Virus record (IMG/VR): IMGVR_UViG_3300034152_000095
Span: 1 to 29,707 of that record
Direction: 5' to 3' (one strand)
DNA: 29,707 nucleotides
DNA from: a virus
Shown here: positions 1 to 7,143 of the stretch, in pieces
Position numbering within the stretch: position 1 is the stretch's first letter
Layout of the letters: every line of letters begins with the position of its first letter
Notes under the pieces: generated by a model
The model's input: the letters and a program-made list of their open reading frames with translations, nothing else
The model's database searches: none
What the model was told of the DNA's origin: nothing
Translations under genes and position numbers: made by a program

Positions 1-167
1 ATGTCCCCATTTATATCTTATCCCTATGAAGCCTTCATTACCATCATAAACCCCATATCTAAGATTTCTGCATCCAATTTGATACACACGACCTTTGATG
101 CAATCTTAGATATGGGGTTTATGATGGTAATGAAGGCTTCATAGGGATAAGATATAAATGGGGACAT
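1..167. repeat. 66-bp perfect inverted repeat (fold-back palindrome)
   Basis: Positions 1-66 are the exact reverse complement of 102-167, separated by 35 bases. Inside the gap, GCATC (70-74) can also pair with GATGC (97-101) after a 3-nt bulge. The right arm is in frame with the coding sequence that runs to 356. Read on the complementary strand, the spacer extends that same reading frame upstream (residues KGRVYQIGCR before NLRYGVYDG). The left arm plus spacer is therefore an antisense copy of the gene's own 5' part. This is what template switching at a GATGC microhomology produces at a contig end. A real palindromic genome end is possible but less likely. Confidence 0.95.
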
Positions 168-356
168 AGATTTTTGGATACTGAGTATCACTGGGATCAA
201 GGCGCACCATTCGGAACTGTCAGATTCCAAATTGATACTGGAATAGATCTTCCAAATGATATACCAGTTGAATCTCAGAACAATCAGAAGTTATTCGATT
301 TCTTGGATGACAAAACCAAATTTCCAGATTATACTGGTGAAATATTTTTCATATAA
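99..356 (+). CDS. C-terminal part of an unrecognised phage protein, 5' end broken by the palindrome
   Basis: The frame is open from the TGA at 96-98 to the TAA at 354-356 and has no credible ATG start. A TTG at 174 exists, but protein-like sequence continues upstream of it through the right palindrome arm (NLRYGVYDGNEGF, then IRYKWGHRFLDTEYHWDQG). The reverse complement of the palindrome spacer adds about ten more in-frame residues, so the native gene clearly begins off the window. The product is aromatic-rich and acidic at its end, and I recognise no domain. Its stop codon lies inside the TATAAATA box at 352-359 that serves the next gene. Confidence 0.7.
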   Translation, partial: CNLRYGVYDGNEGFIGIRYKWGHRFLDTEYHWDQGAPFGTVRFQIDTGIDLPNDIPVESQNNQKLFDFLDDKTKFPDYTGEIFFI

Positions 357-359
357 ATA
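352..359 (+). promoter_or_regulatory. T4-type late promoter TATAAATA
   Basis: This is an exact TATAAATA octamer, the T4 late consensus recognised by the gp55 sigma factor with the gp33 coactivator. It lies exactly 5 nt before the ATG at 365. The expected transcription start, 6 nt after the octamer, is the A of that ATG. There is no Shine-Dalgarno sequence, so the mRNA would be leaderless. Confidence 0.65.
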
Positions 360-364
360 GATGT

Positions 365-679
365 ATGAAAAGATTTAAAGAATATATCAAAGAAAGCATT
401 AAGACTGAATACTATTATATTGCCAGTGGAGCTAAGAATGCCCAATATACTCTTAGGCGAGTCTGGGAAGAGGAACGATGCTATGAAGTCAATAACATTG
501 AAGTAATCACTCCTCAGCAATTTGATGAGTATGTGTGTAATCTCGGCACGAAACAGCAATCAGCAGTAGCAAAAGCACGAAAGATGATAGAACAGCTTAG
601 AGAGCAAGGGATAGACGCAAAACTAGTAGATGGTAGCGCAGGTGCTTTAAGTCCTTATAGAAAACGCAAATCAGAATAG
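365..679 (+). CDS. Small late protein with a T4-like capsid-targeting N-terminus (candidate internal head protein)
   Basis: 104 aa. The N-terminus MKRFKEYIKE|S closely resembles the T4 internal-protein capsid-targeting sequence MKTYQEFIAE|A. That sequence is removed by the gp21 prohead protease after an (I/L)-x-E motif, here I-K-E at residues 8-10. The rest is basic and partly helical, with a run of A, K, R and Q around 62-80 and a basic C-terminus ending RKRKSE. T4 internal proteins enter the prohead and are injected with DNA; that role is inferred here from the N-terminus and from the late promoter directly upstream. Packaging or cleavage is not proven. The ATG at 365 has no Shine-Dalgarno sequence and sits 5 nt after TATAAATA. 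Confidence 0.75.
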   Translation: MKRFKEYIKESIKTEYYYIASGAKNAQYTLRRVWEEERCYEVNNIEVITPQQFDEYVCNLGTKQQSAVAKARKMIEQLREQGIDAKLVDGSAGALSPYRKRKSE

Positions 680-723
680 CCGTTCTTATAGCTCTTGACA
701 CAATAATCAATATATGATATTAT
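673..723 (+). promoter_or_regulatory. Sigma70-type promoter with upstream AGAATnnCCnTTCT box
   Basis: TTGACA at 695-700, a 17-nt spacer and TATTAT at 718-723 form a near-ideal promoter. The box AGAATAGCCGTTCT at 673-686 lies 8 nt upstream of the -35. It is a diverged member of a box family found before four other promoters in this window. Transcription would start near 730, giving a leader of about 70 nt before the gene at 801. Confidence 0.75.
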
Positions 724-763
724 TATATAATATATTTGCGCCATGTTGAGGTGACGGCTTTAA

Positions 764-781
764 GGGCTGGGTTAGCAGCCC
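764..781 (+). other. Leader hairpin
   Basis: GGGCTG (764-769) pairs with CAGCCC (776-781) around the loop GGTTAG, in the leader between the promoter at 695-723 and the next gene. It is followed by TGTTTATT, too weak a T-run for a convincing terminator. It may be an attenuator or a stabilising 5' hairpin. Confidence 0.4.
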
Positions 782-800
782 TGTTTATTGGATGATTATT

Positions 801-1154
801 ATGAAATTGAGAGAATTAAAGCAAGTATTAACAAGACATCAGAGAATACAAGAGGAAGAAGAAATTGAGGTTGTCATAAGAATTGCTAAGCCTTCTGTTG
901 GTCCGATAGCAACGGAAGAGGTTTGTTCAGCATATTTTGGTTTTGATTGGGATAGAGGCAAATTCATTATATCACCAGAAACTCCACTGACACCAAAAAC
1001 GCAGAAAGAGGATATATTTGATCGTGCTTATGATTTCTTATATCAATTATCAGAACAAAAGACACACAAGGGTAATCCAACAGAATTAGCTAAGAGAGCT
1101 AAAGAGATTTTCGAATACACAAAACAAAAAATTAAAGAGGATAAAAATAATTAA
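801..1154 (+). CDS. Unrecognised conserved-looking phage protein
   Basis: 117 aa from the ATG at 801 (MKLRELKQVL); an in-frame ATG at 792 is an alternative. I chose 801 because GGATG lies at usable Shine-Dalgarno distance. The N-terminus is a charged helix with a run of E residues (about 20-24). The middle has a beta-rich stretch with the motif SVGP followed by GFDWDRGKF, and the C-terminus is a lysine-rich helix. I recognise no catalytic motif. It is first in a cluster with the phosphoesterase at 1154, to which it is coupled by a TAATG stop/start overlap. Confidence 0.8.
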   Translation: MKLRELKQVLTRHQRIQEEEEIEVVIRIAKPSVGPIATEEVCSAYFGFDWDRGKFIISPETPLTPKTQKEDIFDRAYDFLYQLSEQKTHKGNPTELAKRAKEIFEYTKQKIKEDKNN

Positions 1155-1681
1155 TGGAAACTTGGTTTACATCAGACACACATTTTGGACATAGAAATAT
1201 TATTAAGTATGATAATCGTCCATTTGAAAATACATTTGAACATGATGAGTTCTTAATTAAGAAATGGAATGAAACAGTTGCACCGAAAGATCATGTTTAT
1301 CACTTGGGTGATTTCTCCTTTCATGGTAGAAAATTCTCAGAAAAAATATTAAGCCGACTTCATGGCAAAAAGTTTTTGATTTGGGGTAACCACGATAGAA
1401 AACAATTCGATGGATTTCAAGAGATATATCCTATACTCAGTCGTAAATGGGATGGAAAGAAATTCATGCTAACACATATACCATTCTTGACATTGCCTAG
1501 AAGTTATAGTTTTCAGCTCCATGGTCATGATCATGTTGGCAATTTTGCTCAAGAATATTATGAAGGTCTCAAAACTAAAGGTATTATTAATCCAAAATTA
1601 CTGACATTTAATGTAGCTTGTAACAGACATGATTATACTCCAATTAATTTGGAATATCTGTTAGAATTACAATCACAATAA
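1154..1681 (+). CDS. Calcineurin-like metallophosphoesterase
   Basis: 175 aa. All signatures of the calcineurin-like metallophosphoesterase fold are present in order: SDTHFGH (residues 7-13, D8 and H10 as metal ligands), LGD (51-53), GNHD (78-81), LTH (106-108) and HGHDH (123-127). The size fits the small single-domain phage phosphoesterases. These use a two-metal centre to cleave phosphomonoesters or phosphodiesters; the substrate cannot be read from sequence. Translation is coupled to the upstream gene by TAATG. A second, protein-phosphatase-type enzyme lies at 3276. Confidence 0.93.
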   Translation: METWFTSDTHFGHRNIIKYDNRPFENTFEHDEFLIKKWNETVAPKDHVYHLGDFSFHGRKFSEKILSRLHGKKFLIWGNHDRKQFDGFQEIYPILSRKWDGKKFMLTHIPFLTLPRSYSFQLHGHDHVGNFAQEYYEGLKTKGIINPKLLTFNVACNRHDYTPINLEYLLELQSQ

Positions 1682-1709
1682 ATATAATTGTAATTTGAGG
1701 AGACTAGTT

Positions 1710-2033
1710 ATGAGTTTTAAGAAATTTCTAACAGAGAAGAAAGTTGCATTTCCAATTAAGCAGAATGGAGCTAAGATTGGTGAAACAGAAACATCATATA
1801 GCAATCAGCAATATGCACCACCAACAGGCAAAGTCATTAAGAATCTGCAAGGTGAAGTTATAGCAGATTATGAAGATAAAGACTGGACTGGTGATAGTTA
1901 TGATTCTGTTTTTATTCGAAAAGGTGTAACTGAAGCCGACAAGCATATTATTGATATCTATGTAGAATCACGAAAGAAATTATATAGAAAAGTAAGACTA
2001 TATCAATCATCCAAATCAAAATCCAGAAAATAG
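1710..2033 (+). CDS. Small protein with a capsid-targeting-like N-terminus
   Basis: 107 aa from the ATG at 1710. A TTG at 1695 would add MRRLV, but GAGGAG lies just before 1710 and the short form begins MSFKKFLTE|K. That matches the T4 capsid-targeting pattern (x-F/Y-x-x-[FY]-[LI]-x-E), with a candidate gp21-type cleavage site L-T-E at residues 7-9. The remainder is lysine-rich with a basic tail (KSKSRK). As at 365, this suggests a packaged internal protein, by inference only. A weak late-promoter look-alike, AATAAATA, lies at 1677-1684, leaving a leader of about 20 nt. Confidence 0.8.
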   Translation: MSFKKFLTEKKVAFPIKQNGAKIGETETSYSNQQYAPPTGKVIKNLQGEVIADYEDKDWTGDSYDSVFIRKGVTEADKHIIDIYVESRKKLYRKVRLYQSSKSKSRK

Positions 2034-2062
2034 TTGACAATTCATGCCATAATTAGTATTAT
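2034..2062 (+). promoter_or_regulatory. Sigma70-type promoter placed for leaderless transcription
   Basis: TTGACA at 2034-2039, a 17-nt spacer and TATTAT at 2057-2062. The ATG at 2069 follows after exactly 6 nt, where transcription should begin, and no Shine-Dalgarno sequence is present. Confidence 0.7.
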
Positions 2063-2068
2063 GGTAAT

Positions 2069-2572
2069 ATGAATATTTTTTATCTTGATGAACATCCAAT
2101 ATTAGCAGCACAATATCATTGTGATAAGCACGTTGTAAAGATGATTCTTGAATCAGCACAAATGCTTTGTACAGCTCATTATAAAATGTTTGTTCCATCA
2201 ATGTATCAGAGAGAATATACCGGCAAACTTCAAGGTATTGATCTATATAAACCAACACACAAGAATCATCCTTGTACAAAATGGGTTTGTGAGTCTAAAC
2301 AAAACTATTGGTATTTGTATGAATTGTTTCTTGCGCTCTGTGATGAATATACACACAGATATAATAAAATTCATTTATCAGATAAAAAGTTCAGAGCTAT
2401 ATTAGGATATATTCCTAATGGTATTCAAGATTTTGATTTCACACAACCAGCACAAGCTATGCCTGATAGATATAAAAATGATTGTTCTGTTTCTGCATAT
2501 CGTGATTACTATATAAATGAGAAATCACACATAGCAAAATGGACAAAACGTGATGCCCCATATTGGTGGTAA
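2069..2572 (+). CDS. Conserved phage protein of unknown function (MNIFYLDEHP...CDKHVVKM type)
   Basis: 167 aa. The N-terminus MNIFYLDEHP followed by YHCDKHVVKMILESAQML is, to my knowledge, characteristic of a family widespread in tailed phages with no settled function. Other conserved-looking features are THKNHPCTKWV (residues about 67-77), CDEYTHRY, QAMPDRYK and the ending KWTKRDAPYWW. It is rich in His, Cys and aromatic residues, so a metal site is possible. The start is placed at an ATG without a Shine-Dalgarno sequence, 6 nt after a -10 box. Its promoter abuts the previous gene. Confidence 0.85.
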   Translation: MNIFYLDEHPILAAQYHCDKHVVKMILESAQMLCTAHYKMFVPSMYQREYTGKLQGIDLYKPTHKNHPCTKWVCESKQNYWYLYELFLALCDEYTHRYNKIHLSDKKFRAILGYIPNGIQDFDFTQPAQAMPDRYKNDCSVSAYRDYYINEKSHIAKWTKRDAPYWW

Positions 2573-2582
2573 AGGAGTCGTT

Positions 2583-3131
2583 ATGAGTAGATTGAATAAA
2601 ACTGTAACATATTTAGCTGGACCGATTGATTTCGCTGATGATCTGGGGGTTGGGTTCAGGCAAGAGATTATTGATAAATGTAAAGCTGCTAAGTTGGGAA
2701 TTAAATTCTTAGACCCAACAAATAAGTTACCAGGGCTTTCTAAAGATGTTGGTGAGGAAGCAGATAATATCAATAGATTTAAAAAGAACAAAGACTGGAA
2801 GAGTCTTAGAAAACTTATGAAGAAAATTGTTAGGTGTGATTTGCGCCAAGTTGATTTATCTGACTTTGTTATTGTGTATGTTGATAGAGATATCCATATG
2901 TGTGGCACGTACCATGAGCTAATACAAGCTGATATCCAAAAGAAGCCAGTACTTGTCATAGTTAAGGGTGGAATTGAAAGAGCATCAGCATGGTTGTTCG
3001 GTTTAATTAAACCAGAATATATGTTTAATGATGTTGATGAGTGTGTTGAATTTCTCATTAATGTTGATTCTGGAAATCAAGAAGTTGATGATCGATGGGT
3101 GATTTTTAGAAAAGATTTGGAGAAACTATAG
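2583..3131 (+). CDS. Nucleoside 2-deoxyribosyltransferase-like protein
   Basis: 182 aa from the ATG at 2583, which has a strong AAAGGAG Shine-Dalgarno sequence; an in-frame ATG at 2550 overlaps the previous gene and is less likely. The N-terminal YLAGPI (10-15) is the nucleotide-binding strand and loop of nucleoside 2-deoxyribosyltransferases. DLRQVDLSDFVIVYVD and CGTYHEL (107-113) fit the second half, with E112 as candidate nucleophile. Family members exchange or hydrolyse the base of deoxynucleosides or nucleotides, so a role in nucleotide salvage or modified-base metabolism is plausible. A conserved nucleotide hydrolase of the same fold is the main alternative. Confidence 0.8.
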   Translation: MSRLNKTVTYLAGPIDFADDLGVGFRQEIIDKCKAAKLGIKFLDPTNKLPGLSKDVGEEADNINRFKKNKDWKSLRKLMKKIVRCDLRQVDLSDFVIVYVDRDIHMCGTYHELIQADIQKKPVLVIVKGGIERASAWLFGLIKPEYMFNDVDECVEFLINVDSGNQEVDDRWVIFRKDLEKL

Positions 3132-3307
3132 TGCAAACAGATGATTATATACCCATAGAAAATGATGATAGATTTGATTATAAAATAAGCATCAAGTGTA
3201 ACATCAAAGAAGAAAAAAAGCGTAAAGACAACCTAAGAGCAAATAAATGGTATAAAAATAAGATTAGGACAGATTATGATTCGTCAAATCAAAGAACCCA
3301 AGGGTAA
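3131..3307 (+). CDS. Small basic protein, GTG start
   Basis: 58 aa, starting at a GTG that shares its G with the previous stop (TAGTG). A GGAG lies about 9 nt upstream. The product is highly charged, with an acidic start (DDYIPIENDD) and then a Lys-rich middle (KEEKKRKDNL). The last 32 nt overlap the start of the phosphatase gene at 3276. The tight coupling supports it as real; function unknown. Confidence 0.5.
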   Translation: MQTDDYIPIENDDRFDYKISIKCNIKEEKKRKDNLRANKWYKNKIRTDYDSSNQRTQG

Positions 3308-4097
3308 GATAATTGTAGTTGGTGATATACACGCCAGATTCACTACATTATGTAATCTTTTGGATGAAGTAGCTAAAGATGTGGACATTTATGATCCAGA
3401 TAATATGCTTGTCTTTGTTGGTGATTATATTGATCGAGGACATGAGCATAAAGCAACTTTAAATCATTTAATTGATTTAAAGACTAATGTACCAAATACT
3501 GTATTCATTCGTGGTAACCATGAAGATATGTTTTTAAATTTTATTTCGCCTAACATTGGTATGTATGGTAATATGCACGCCTATAATGGTGGAAAAGAAA
3601 TGTATGCTGAGTATATGGTACCAAGAGAATATTACAGAATTCGTTATAGTGGAGAATGTGATCTTGATTCTGGATATAGAGATGACTTTATAGCTTGTTT
3701 TCCGAAAAAACATCTTGACTTTATAAGAGAAACAGAGTATTGTGTTGAAAGTGAACATTTTGTATTTTGTCATGCTGGAATTATACCAAACAATCATGTG
3801 ATGACAGAATATAATTGTTTCTTTAAGTATCAAGAGGAAGAGAAGCCGAAGAAATGGTATTCATTAGAAGATCAGACTACGGAGGATTTTACTTGGATCA
3901 GAGAAGGCTTTTTGGGTAAAGAGCATAAATTAGGAAAGACAGTTGTTCATGGTCATACTCCATGCAAAAATGTGTACAACAATAAAGAGTATGAGATTAA
4001 TGTGGATACTGGAGCAGCGTATGGTAAAAAGATGAGTGCCATTGTGCTGGAGTACACAGATAAAGTTGAATATAAAGTTTATAGTGTGAAGGTTTAA
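3276..4097 (+). CDS. Serine/threonine-protein-phosphatase-type metallophosphatase
   Basis: 273 aa. The motifs of the PPP family, as in phage lambda phosphatase, are present in order: GDIHA (16-20), GDYIDRG (49-55), RGNHED (79-84), FCHAG in the second half and HGHTP near residue 226. These residues hold the two-metal site and bind phosphate. Such enzymes remove phosphate from Ser/Thr (and often Tyr) residues, or act on diadenosine tetraphosphate; the actual substrate is unknown. The start lies within the end of the small gene at 3131 and has an AGGA upstream. Confidence 0.92.
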   Translation: MIRQIKEPKGKIIVVGDIHARFTTLCNLLDEVAKDVDIYDPDNMLVFVGDYIDRGHEHKATLNHLIDLKTNVPNTVFIRGNHEDMFLNFISPNIGMYGNMHAYNGGKEMYAEYMVPREYYRIRYSGECDLDSGYRDDFIACFPKKHLDFIRETEYCVESEHFVFCHAGIIPNNHVMTEYNCFFKYQEEEKPKKWYSLEDQTTEDFTWIREGFLGKEHKLGKTVVHGHTPCKNVYNNKEYEINVDTGAAYGKKMSAIVLEYTDKVEYKVYSVKV

Positions 4098-4098
4098 T

Positions 4099-4749
4099 AT
4101 GAATATAATTAGTATACCACAAGAGAAAAGAGTTGTGGGCGAAAAAATGTTATTTGATTGTATTGAAATTGATTTGGATGAAGTTGAAAGTATTACAAGA
4201 ACAATAGATGCAGATTCATTTCAACCACTTCTTTTAATTAAAAGTAAAGGTGAATCTGAACCAATAAAAGCTAAAATGGAAATATTAATGGACTATTATG
4301 CTTTTGAGGGTGAAGATGTCCATAAGCAATTGGGCGAAGCTCTTATTGAAATTAATGATAGAAGAAGTAATGGTGCATATTCAAGACGATTAGATGAATC
4401 TTGGACAAAATCAATAGAGTGTATGATTGTTGATGGAATAGATACAACAATTTTTGAGAATTTTTATTTGGCAACTGCACCAGTAGGATTCATTGATAAT
4501 GATGAAACGAAGCCAATGTACACAATTAGAACTAGACAAGTTATGGGTGATGTTGATATATTTGAACCTGATGATCAAGTTATTGTGGATACATTTGTAA
4601 ATTCACTAAATAGAAGTCTAAGAGAAATGAAAGAAAAAGAACCAGAAAAGACTACATTTTGTTTTCTTAGTTTAGAAGTTTTTAAGTCGTTAACTATTGA
4701 TATGACAGAACCAAACTATCAATGCAAAATTAGGTTTGATTTAGTATAA
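4099..4749 (+). CDS. Unrecognised 216-aa protein
   Basis: It is acidic overall, with mixed strand and helix character and no motif I recognise. Features include a hydrophobic strand FQPLLLIKS near 41-49, YYAFEGEDVHKQLGEA, and a C-terminal CKIRFDLV strand. It begins 2 nt after the phosphatase stop and ends in a TAATG overlap with the next gene, so it belongs to the same transcription unit. It has no Cys clusters, membrane segments or signal peptide. Confidence 0.75.
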   Translation: MNIISIPQEKRVVGEKMLFDCIEIDLDEVESITRTIDADSFQPLLLIKSKGESEPIKAKMEILMDYYAFEGEDVHKQLGEALIEINDRRSNGAYSRRLDESWTKSIECMIVDGIDTTIFENFYLATAPVGFIDNDETKPMYTIRTRQVMGDVDIFEPDDQVIVDTFVNSLNRSLREMKEKEPEKTTFCFLSLEVFKSLTIDMTEPNYQCKIRFDLV

Positions 4750-5111
4750 TGGGACGTGGATTAGCATACAAAAGACATCAGAAAGAGAAGCGCAAAAAGA
4801 AATCATTTAAGCGTTATCTTAATAACTGGCATGATATAGTTATGTGGGGAAGAGAAAGGGCAGAGGAGTTTGCTAAGTACTTTTCTCATTATGCGGATAA
4901 TCAAAAATCATGTAGCTGTTGGATGTGTGGTAATCCACGGAGACAGAAGTTTGCTAAGAAAGAACAGATCACTTTACAAGAGAAAATTCAAGACGAAAAA
5001 GACGCCGAATTAGAGCAAGACTATGAGGAATTTGATAAAACTTTCTATGAAATGTATGAAGATATTGACAAAGATGACCCAGGCGAAGGAATTCATACTA
5101 AAATCAAGTAG
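4749..5111 (+). CDS. Small basic/acidic protein with a CSCWMC cysteine cluster
   Basis: 120 aa. The N-terminus is very basic (MGRGLAYKRHQKEKRKKKS), a central CSCWMCGNPRRQK (about 54-66) could bind zinc or nucleic acid, and the C-terminal 45 residues are strongly acidic. I have seen MGRGLAYRRHQ-type proteins with this cysteine cluster in other phages, but know of no tested function. It is coupled to the upstream gene by TAATG. Confidence 0.8.
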   Translation: MGRGLAYKRHQKEKRKKKSFKRYLNNWHDIVMWGRERAEEFAKYFSHYADNQKSCSCWMCGNPRRQKFAKKEQITLQEKIQDEKDAELEQDYEEFDKTFYEMYEDIDKDDPGEGIHTKIK

Positions 5112-5120
5112 TTACAATTA

Positions 5121-5169
5121 GAATAACCATTCATAACACTTGACTCTTTCCAAAGTTCTGTGCTATAAT
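5121..5169 (+). promoter_or_regulatory. Promoter with upstream GAATAACCATTC box and extended -10
   Basis: GAATAACCATTC (5121-5132) lies 7 nt upstream of TTGACT (5140-5145). After 18 nt follows TGCTATAAT, with the -10 hexamer at 5164-5169 and an extended -10 TG. The transcribed leader ATAGAGAGAAAT leads to an AGAGGAG ribosome-binding site. Both box and leader are shared with the promoters at 7854 and 8170. Confidence 0.85.
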
Positions 5170-5202
5170 AGTATTATAGAGAGAAATCAGAGGAGAAATG
5201 AT

Positions 5203-5394
5203 ATGTTAAGTGATAAAGTTGTTAAATTAGTTTACAAGATAGCAAAAGAAGTTGAACTTCCTGCGGACGTTGTATTTCAGCTTATGCAAGTATATGCCAA
5301 GTCTGATAGTGCAGCGAATCCTGATCTGGAAGATTTTGTTAGAGTATTGAAAGAGACTAAGAAAACACTTAATAGCTTTGGGGTTAGTTTCTAA
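5203..5394 (+). CDS. Small helical protein of unknown function
   Basis: 63 aa from the ATG at 5203, which has AGAGGAGA at Shine-Dalgarno distance. An upstream in-frame ATG at 5140 falls inside the -35 box and cannot be the start. The product is helical and acidic toward the end, with no recognised motif. It is the first gene behind the 5121-5169 promoter. Confidence 0.75.
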   Translation: MLSDKVVKLVYKIAKEVELPADVVFQLMQVYAKSDSAANPDLEDFVRVLKETKKTLNSFGVSF

Positions 5395-5403
5395 GGAGCA
5401 ATT

Positions 5404-5577
5404 ATGAAAAAGTGTCTGTTCTGTTTAGAGCCAGCAACAACAAAAACAAAACCAAAAACATTCATGGCACTTAATGATATAGATGTTTGTGAGAAATGTA
5501 ATAAGAAACTCATTGAAATTGAAAATGAGTTTATTGAATGTTGCAAAAGAATGAAAAAGAGAGATCAGGAGGGGTAA
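5404..5577 (+). CDS. Small CxxC...CxxC zinc-ribbon-like protein
   Basis: 57 aa. CLFC (4-7) and CEKC form two CxxC pairs typical of a small zinc ribbon, and a CC pair follows near the C-terminus. AAGGAG precedes the ATG. Its TAA overlaps the next ATG (TAATG). Function unknown; a DNA- or protein-binding adaptor is one possibility. Confidence 0.7.
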   Translation: MKKCLFCLEPATTKTKPKTFMALNDIDVCEKCNKKLIEIENEFIECCKRMKKRDQEG

Positions 5578-5822
5578 TGAAATATCAAGTTAAAGATGAG
5601 ACAGTTGATTTGAAAGTTGGAGATCAAATTTACGGAAACTTGAGACTCTGGTATGGAATGAGCCCAAGTTGGTACAGATATACAATCAAATCAATTGAAG
5701 TTAAAGAGAGATTTGGTCAACCAAATGTATTACTAGTAGTTGATATTGATGCGTGTGATAATTATGGTGATGAAAGAAAGATAGACAGAAACGTTAAACG
5801 ATGGTATAATCAATTATATTAG
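5577..5822 (+). CDS. Unrecognised 81-aa protein
   Basis: The start at 5577 is supported by AGGAGGGG immediately upstream; an in-frame upstream ATG at 5538 lies inside the previous gene. The sequence looks like a small beta-barrel, with alternating hydrophobic strands such as LLVVDIDA and several Trp/Tyr residues. No domain recognised. It ends 1 nt before the CCA-adding enzyme gene. Confidence 0.75.
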   Translation: MKYQVKDETVDLKVGDQIYGNLRLWYGMSPSWYRYTIKSIEVKERFGQPNVLLVVDIDACDNYGDERKIDRNVKRWYNQLY

Positions 5823-5823
5823 A

Positions 5824-7143
5824 ATGAAAGAGATTAAAGAATTATTAAACATAGCTGAAGTTCAGAGACTCAAAGAAGTTCTCGGCGAGGAAGCAGATTT
5901 ACATCTTGTTGGCGGTGTTGTCAGAGATACTATTCTTGGTAAGAAGCCTAAAGATATAGATCTTGCAACTCGATTGACTCCAGATGAAATGTTAGTCAGA
6001 TTCAACAGAGCTGGTATTGGTTCTGTGCCTACTGGTATTCGCCGGGGTACTATGACTGCTCTTGTTGATGGTGAACCAATCGAAATTACTACTTTCAGAA
6101 ATTACAAAGATGAAAACACTTTCACTGATAGCATTGAAGAGGATTTATCGGCAAGAGATTTGACTATTAATGCAATTGCTGTATCTGTTAATACTGGTGA
6201 GATTGTTGATCCTTTTGATGGTTTGGATGATCTTGAAAATGGTATTGTTAGAGCCGTTGGTGATGCTAATGTTAGATTCACTGAAGATCCACACAGAATA
6301 ATTAGAATGGTTCGTTTTGGTGCAGCAAGTGGAAGAATGATTTCTCCTTTGACTCTATTGGCAGCACATGAAAATTTTCATCTTGTTGCTGATGTTGCAA
6401 TTGAAAGAATCAATGCTGAATTCATTAAGATTATGACTTCTGAATTTCCTGTTGAAGCCCTTAAACTTCTTATTGAAATTGGTTTTATGGATATGTTTAT
6501 CCCTGAACTGCTTGAACTTGATGGTGTGAAGCAGAATCATTGGCATATACATGATGTGCTTGGACACACTCTTAAAGTTGTTGAGCATACTCCTAGAAAT
6601 AGAATTCTGAGAGTTGCAGCACTTCTCCACGACATAGGAAAGCCTGCAAGCTTAACTGTTGGTGATGATGGAGTTAGACATTTCATTGGACATGAGTTAG
6701 CTGGTCTTGATATTGCTGAAAGAATTCTTGAAAGACTCAAGTTTACTAACAGTGATAAGAAAGTTATACTGAAGCTTATTCGCAATCATATGAGACCTAC
6801 TGATGGTGGCGGAAGGAGCATTAGAAAGACTATGGCCAAGCTTGGTGAGCATTTTGATCTGTTTGTTCAGCTCAAGAAAGCTGATAGACTTGGTGGTAAG
6901 CTGATTGAAAATTTTGAAGAAGAATGGCAGAAGTTCCTGGATCGAGTCGAAAAGGAAAAGAATAGAAAAGTTGTAGCTCCTTTCGATCATCTTAATATCA
7001 GTGGTAATGATATCATTAAACTTGGTATTAAGCAGGGACCAGAAGTTGGACGAGTTCTTAAAGAACTGCAAGAGCTAGTTTTGGAAGAACCAGAAATTAA
7101 TAATCGAGAAACTTTAATTGAAATTGCAAAGGGGTTAGTATGA
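5824..7143 (+). CDS. cca: CCA-adding tRNA nucleotidyltransferase with HD domain
   Basis: 439 aa. The N-terminal catalytic domain of the class II poly(A) polymerase/CCA-adding family is intact: GGVVRD (30-35), the metal-binding pair DID (44-46), then RRGT and the strand PIEITTFR, with EEDLSARDLTINAIA and DPHRIIRMVRF following in the usual order. A C-terminal HD phosphohydrolase domain follows (LLHDIGKP, H269 and D270), as in bacterial Cca proteins. The enzyme adds or repairs the 3' CCA of tRNAs without a template. All 14 phage tRNA genes downstream already encode CCA, so repair of host or phage tRNAs is a likelier purpose than maturation. Codon use resembles its neighbours. Confidence 0.93.
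   Translation: MKEIKELLNIAEVQRLKEVLGEEADLHLVGGVVRDTILGKKPKDIDLATRLTPDEMLVRFNRAGIGSVPTGIRRGTMTALVDGEPIEITTFRNYKDENTFTDSIEEDLSARDLTINAIAVSVNTGEIVDPFDGLDDLENGIVRAVGDANVRFTEDPHRIIRMVRFGAASGRMISPLTLLAAHENFHLVADVAIERINAEFIKIMTSEFPVEALKLLIEIGFMDMFIPELLELDGVKQNHWHIHDVLGHTLKVVEHTPRNRILRVAALLHDIGKPASLTVGDDGVRHFIGHELAGLDIAERILERLKFTNSDKKVILKLIRNHMRPTDGGGRSIRKTMAKLGEHFDLFVQLKKADRLGGKLIENFEEEWQKFLDRVEKEKNRKVVAPFDHLNISGNDIIKLGIKQGPEVGRVLKELQELVLEEPEINNRETLIEIAKGLV

Noticed and set aside
24-230. Minus-strand ORF across the palindrome
   Set aside because: It exists only because the arms are repeated; the coding sense is the plus-strand frame ending at 356.
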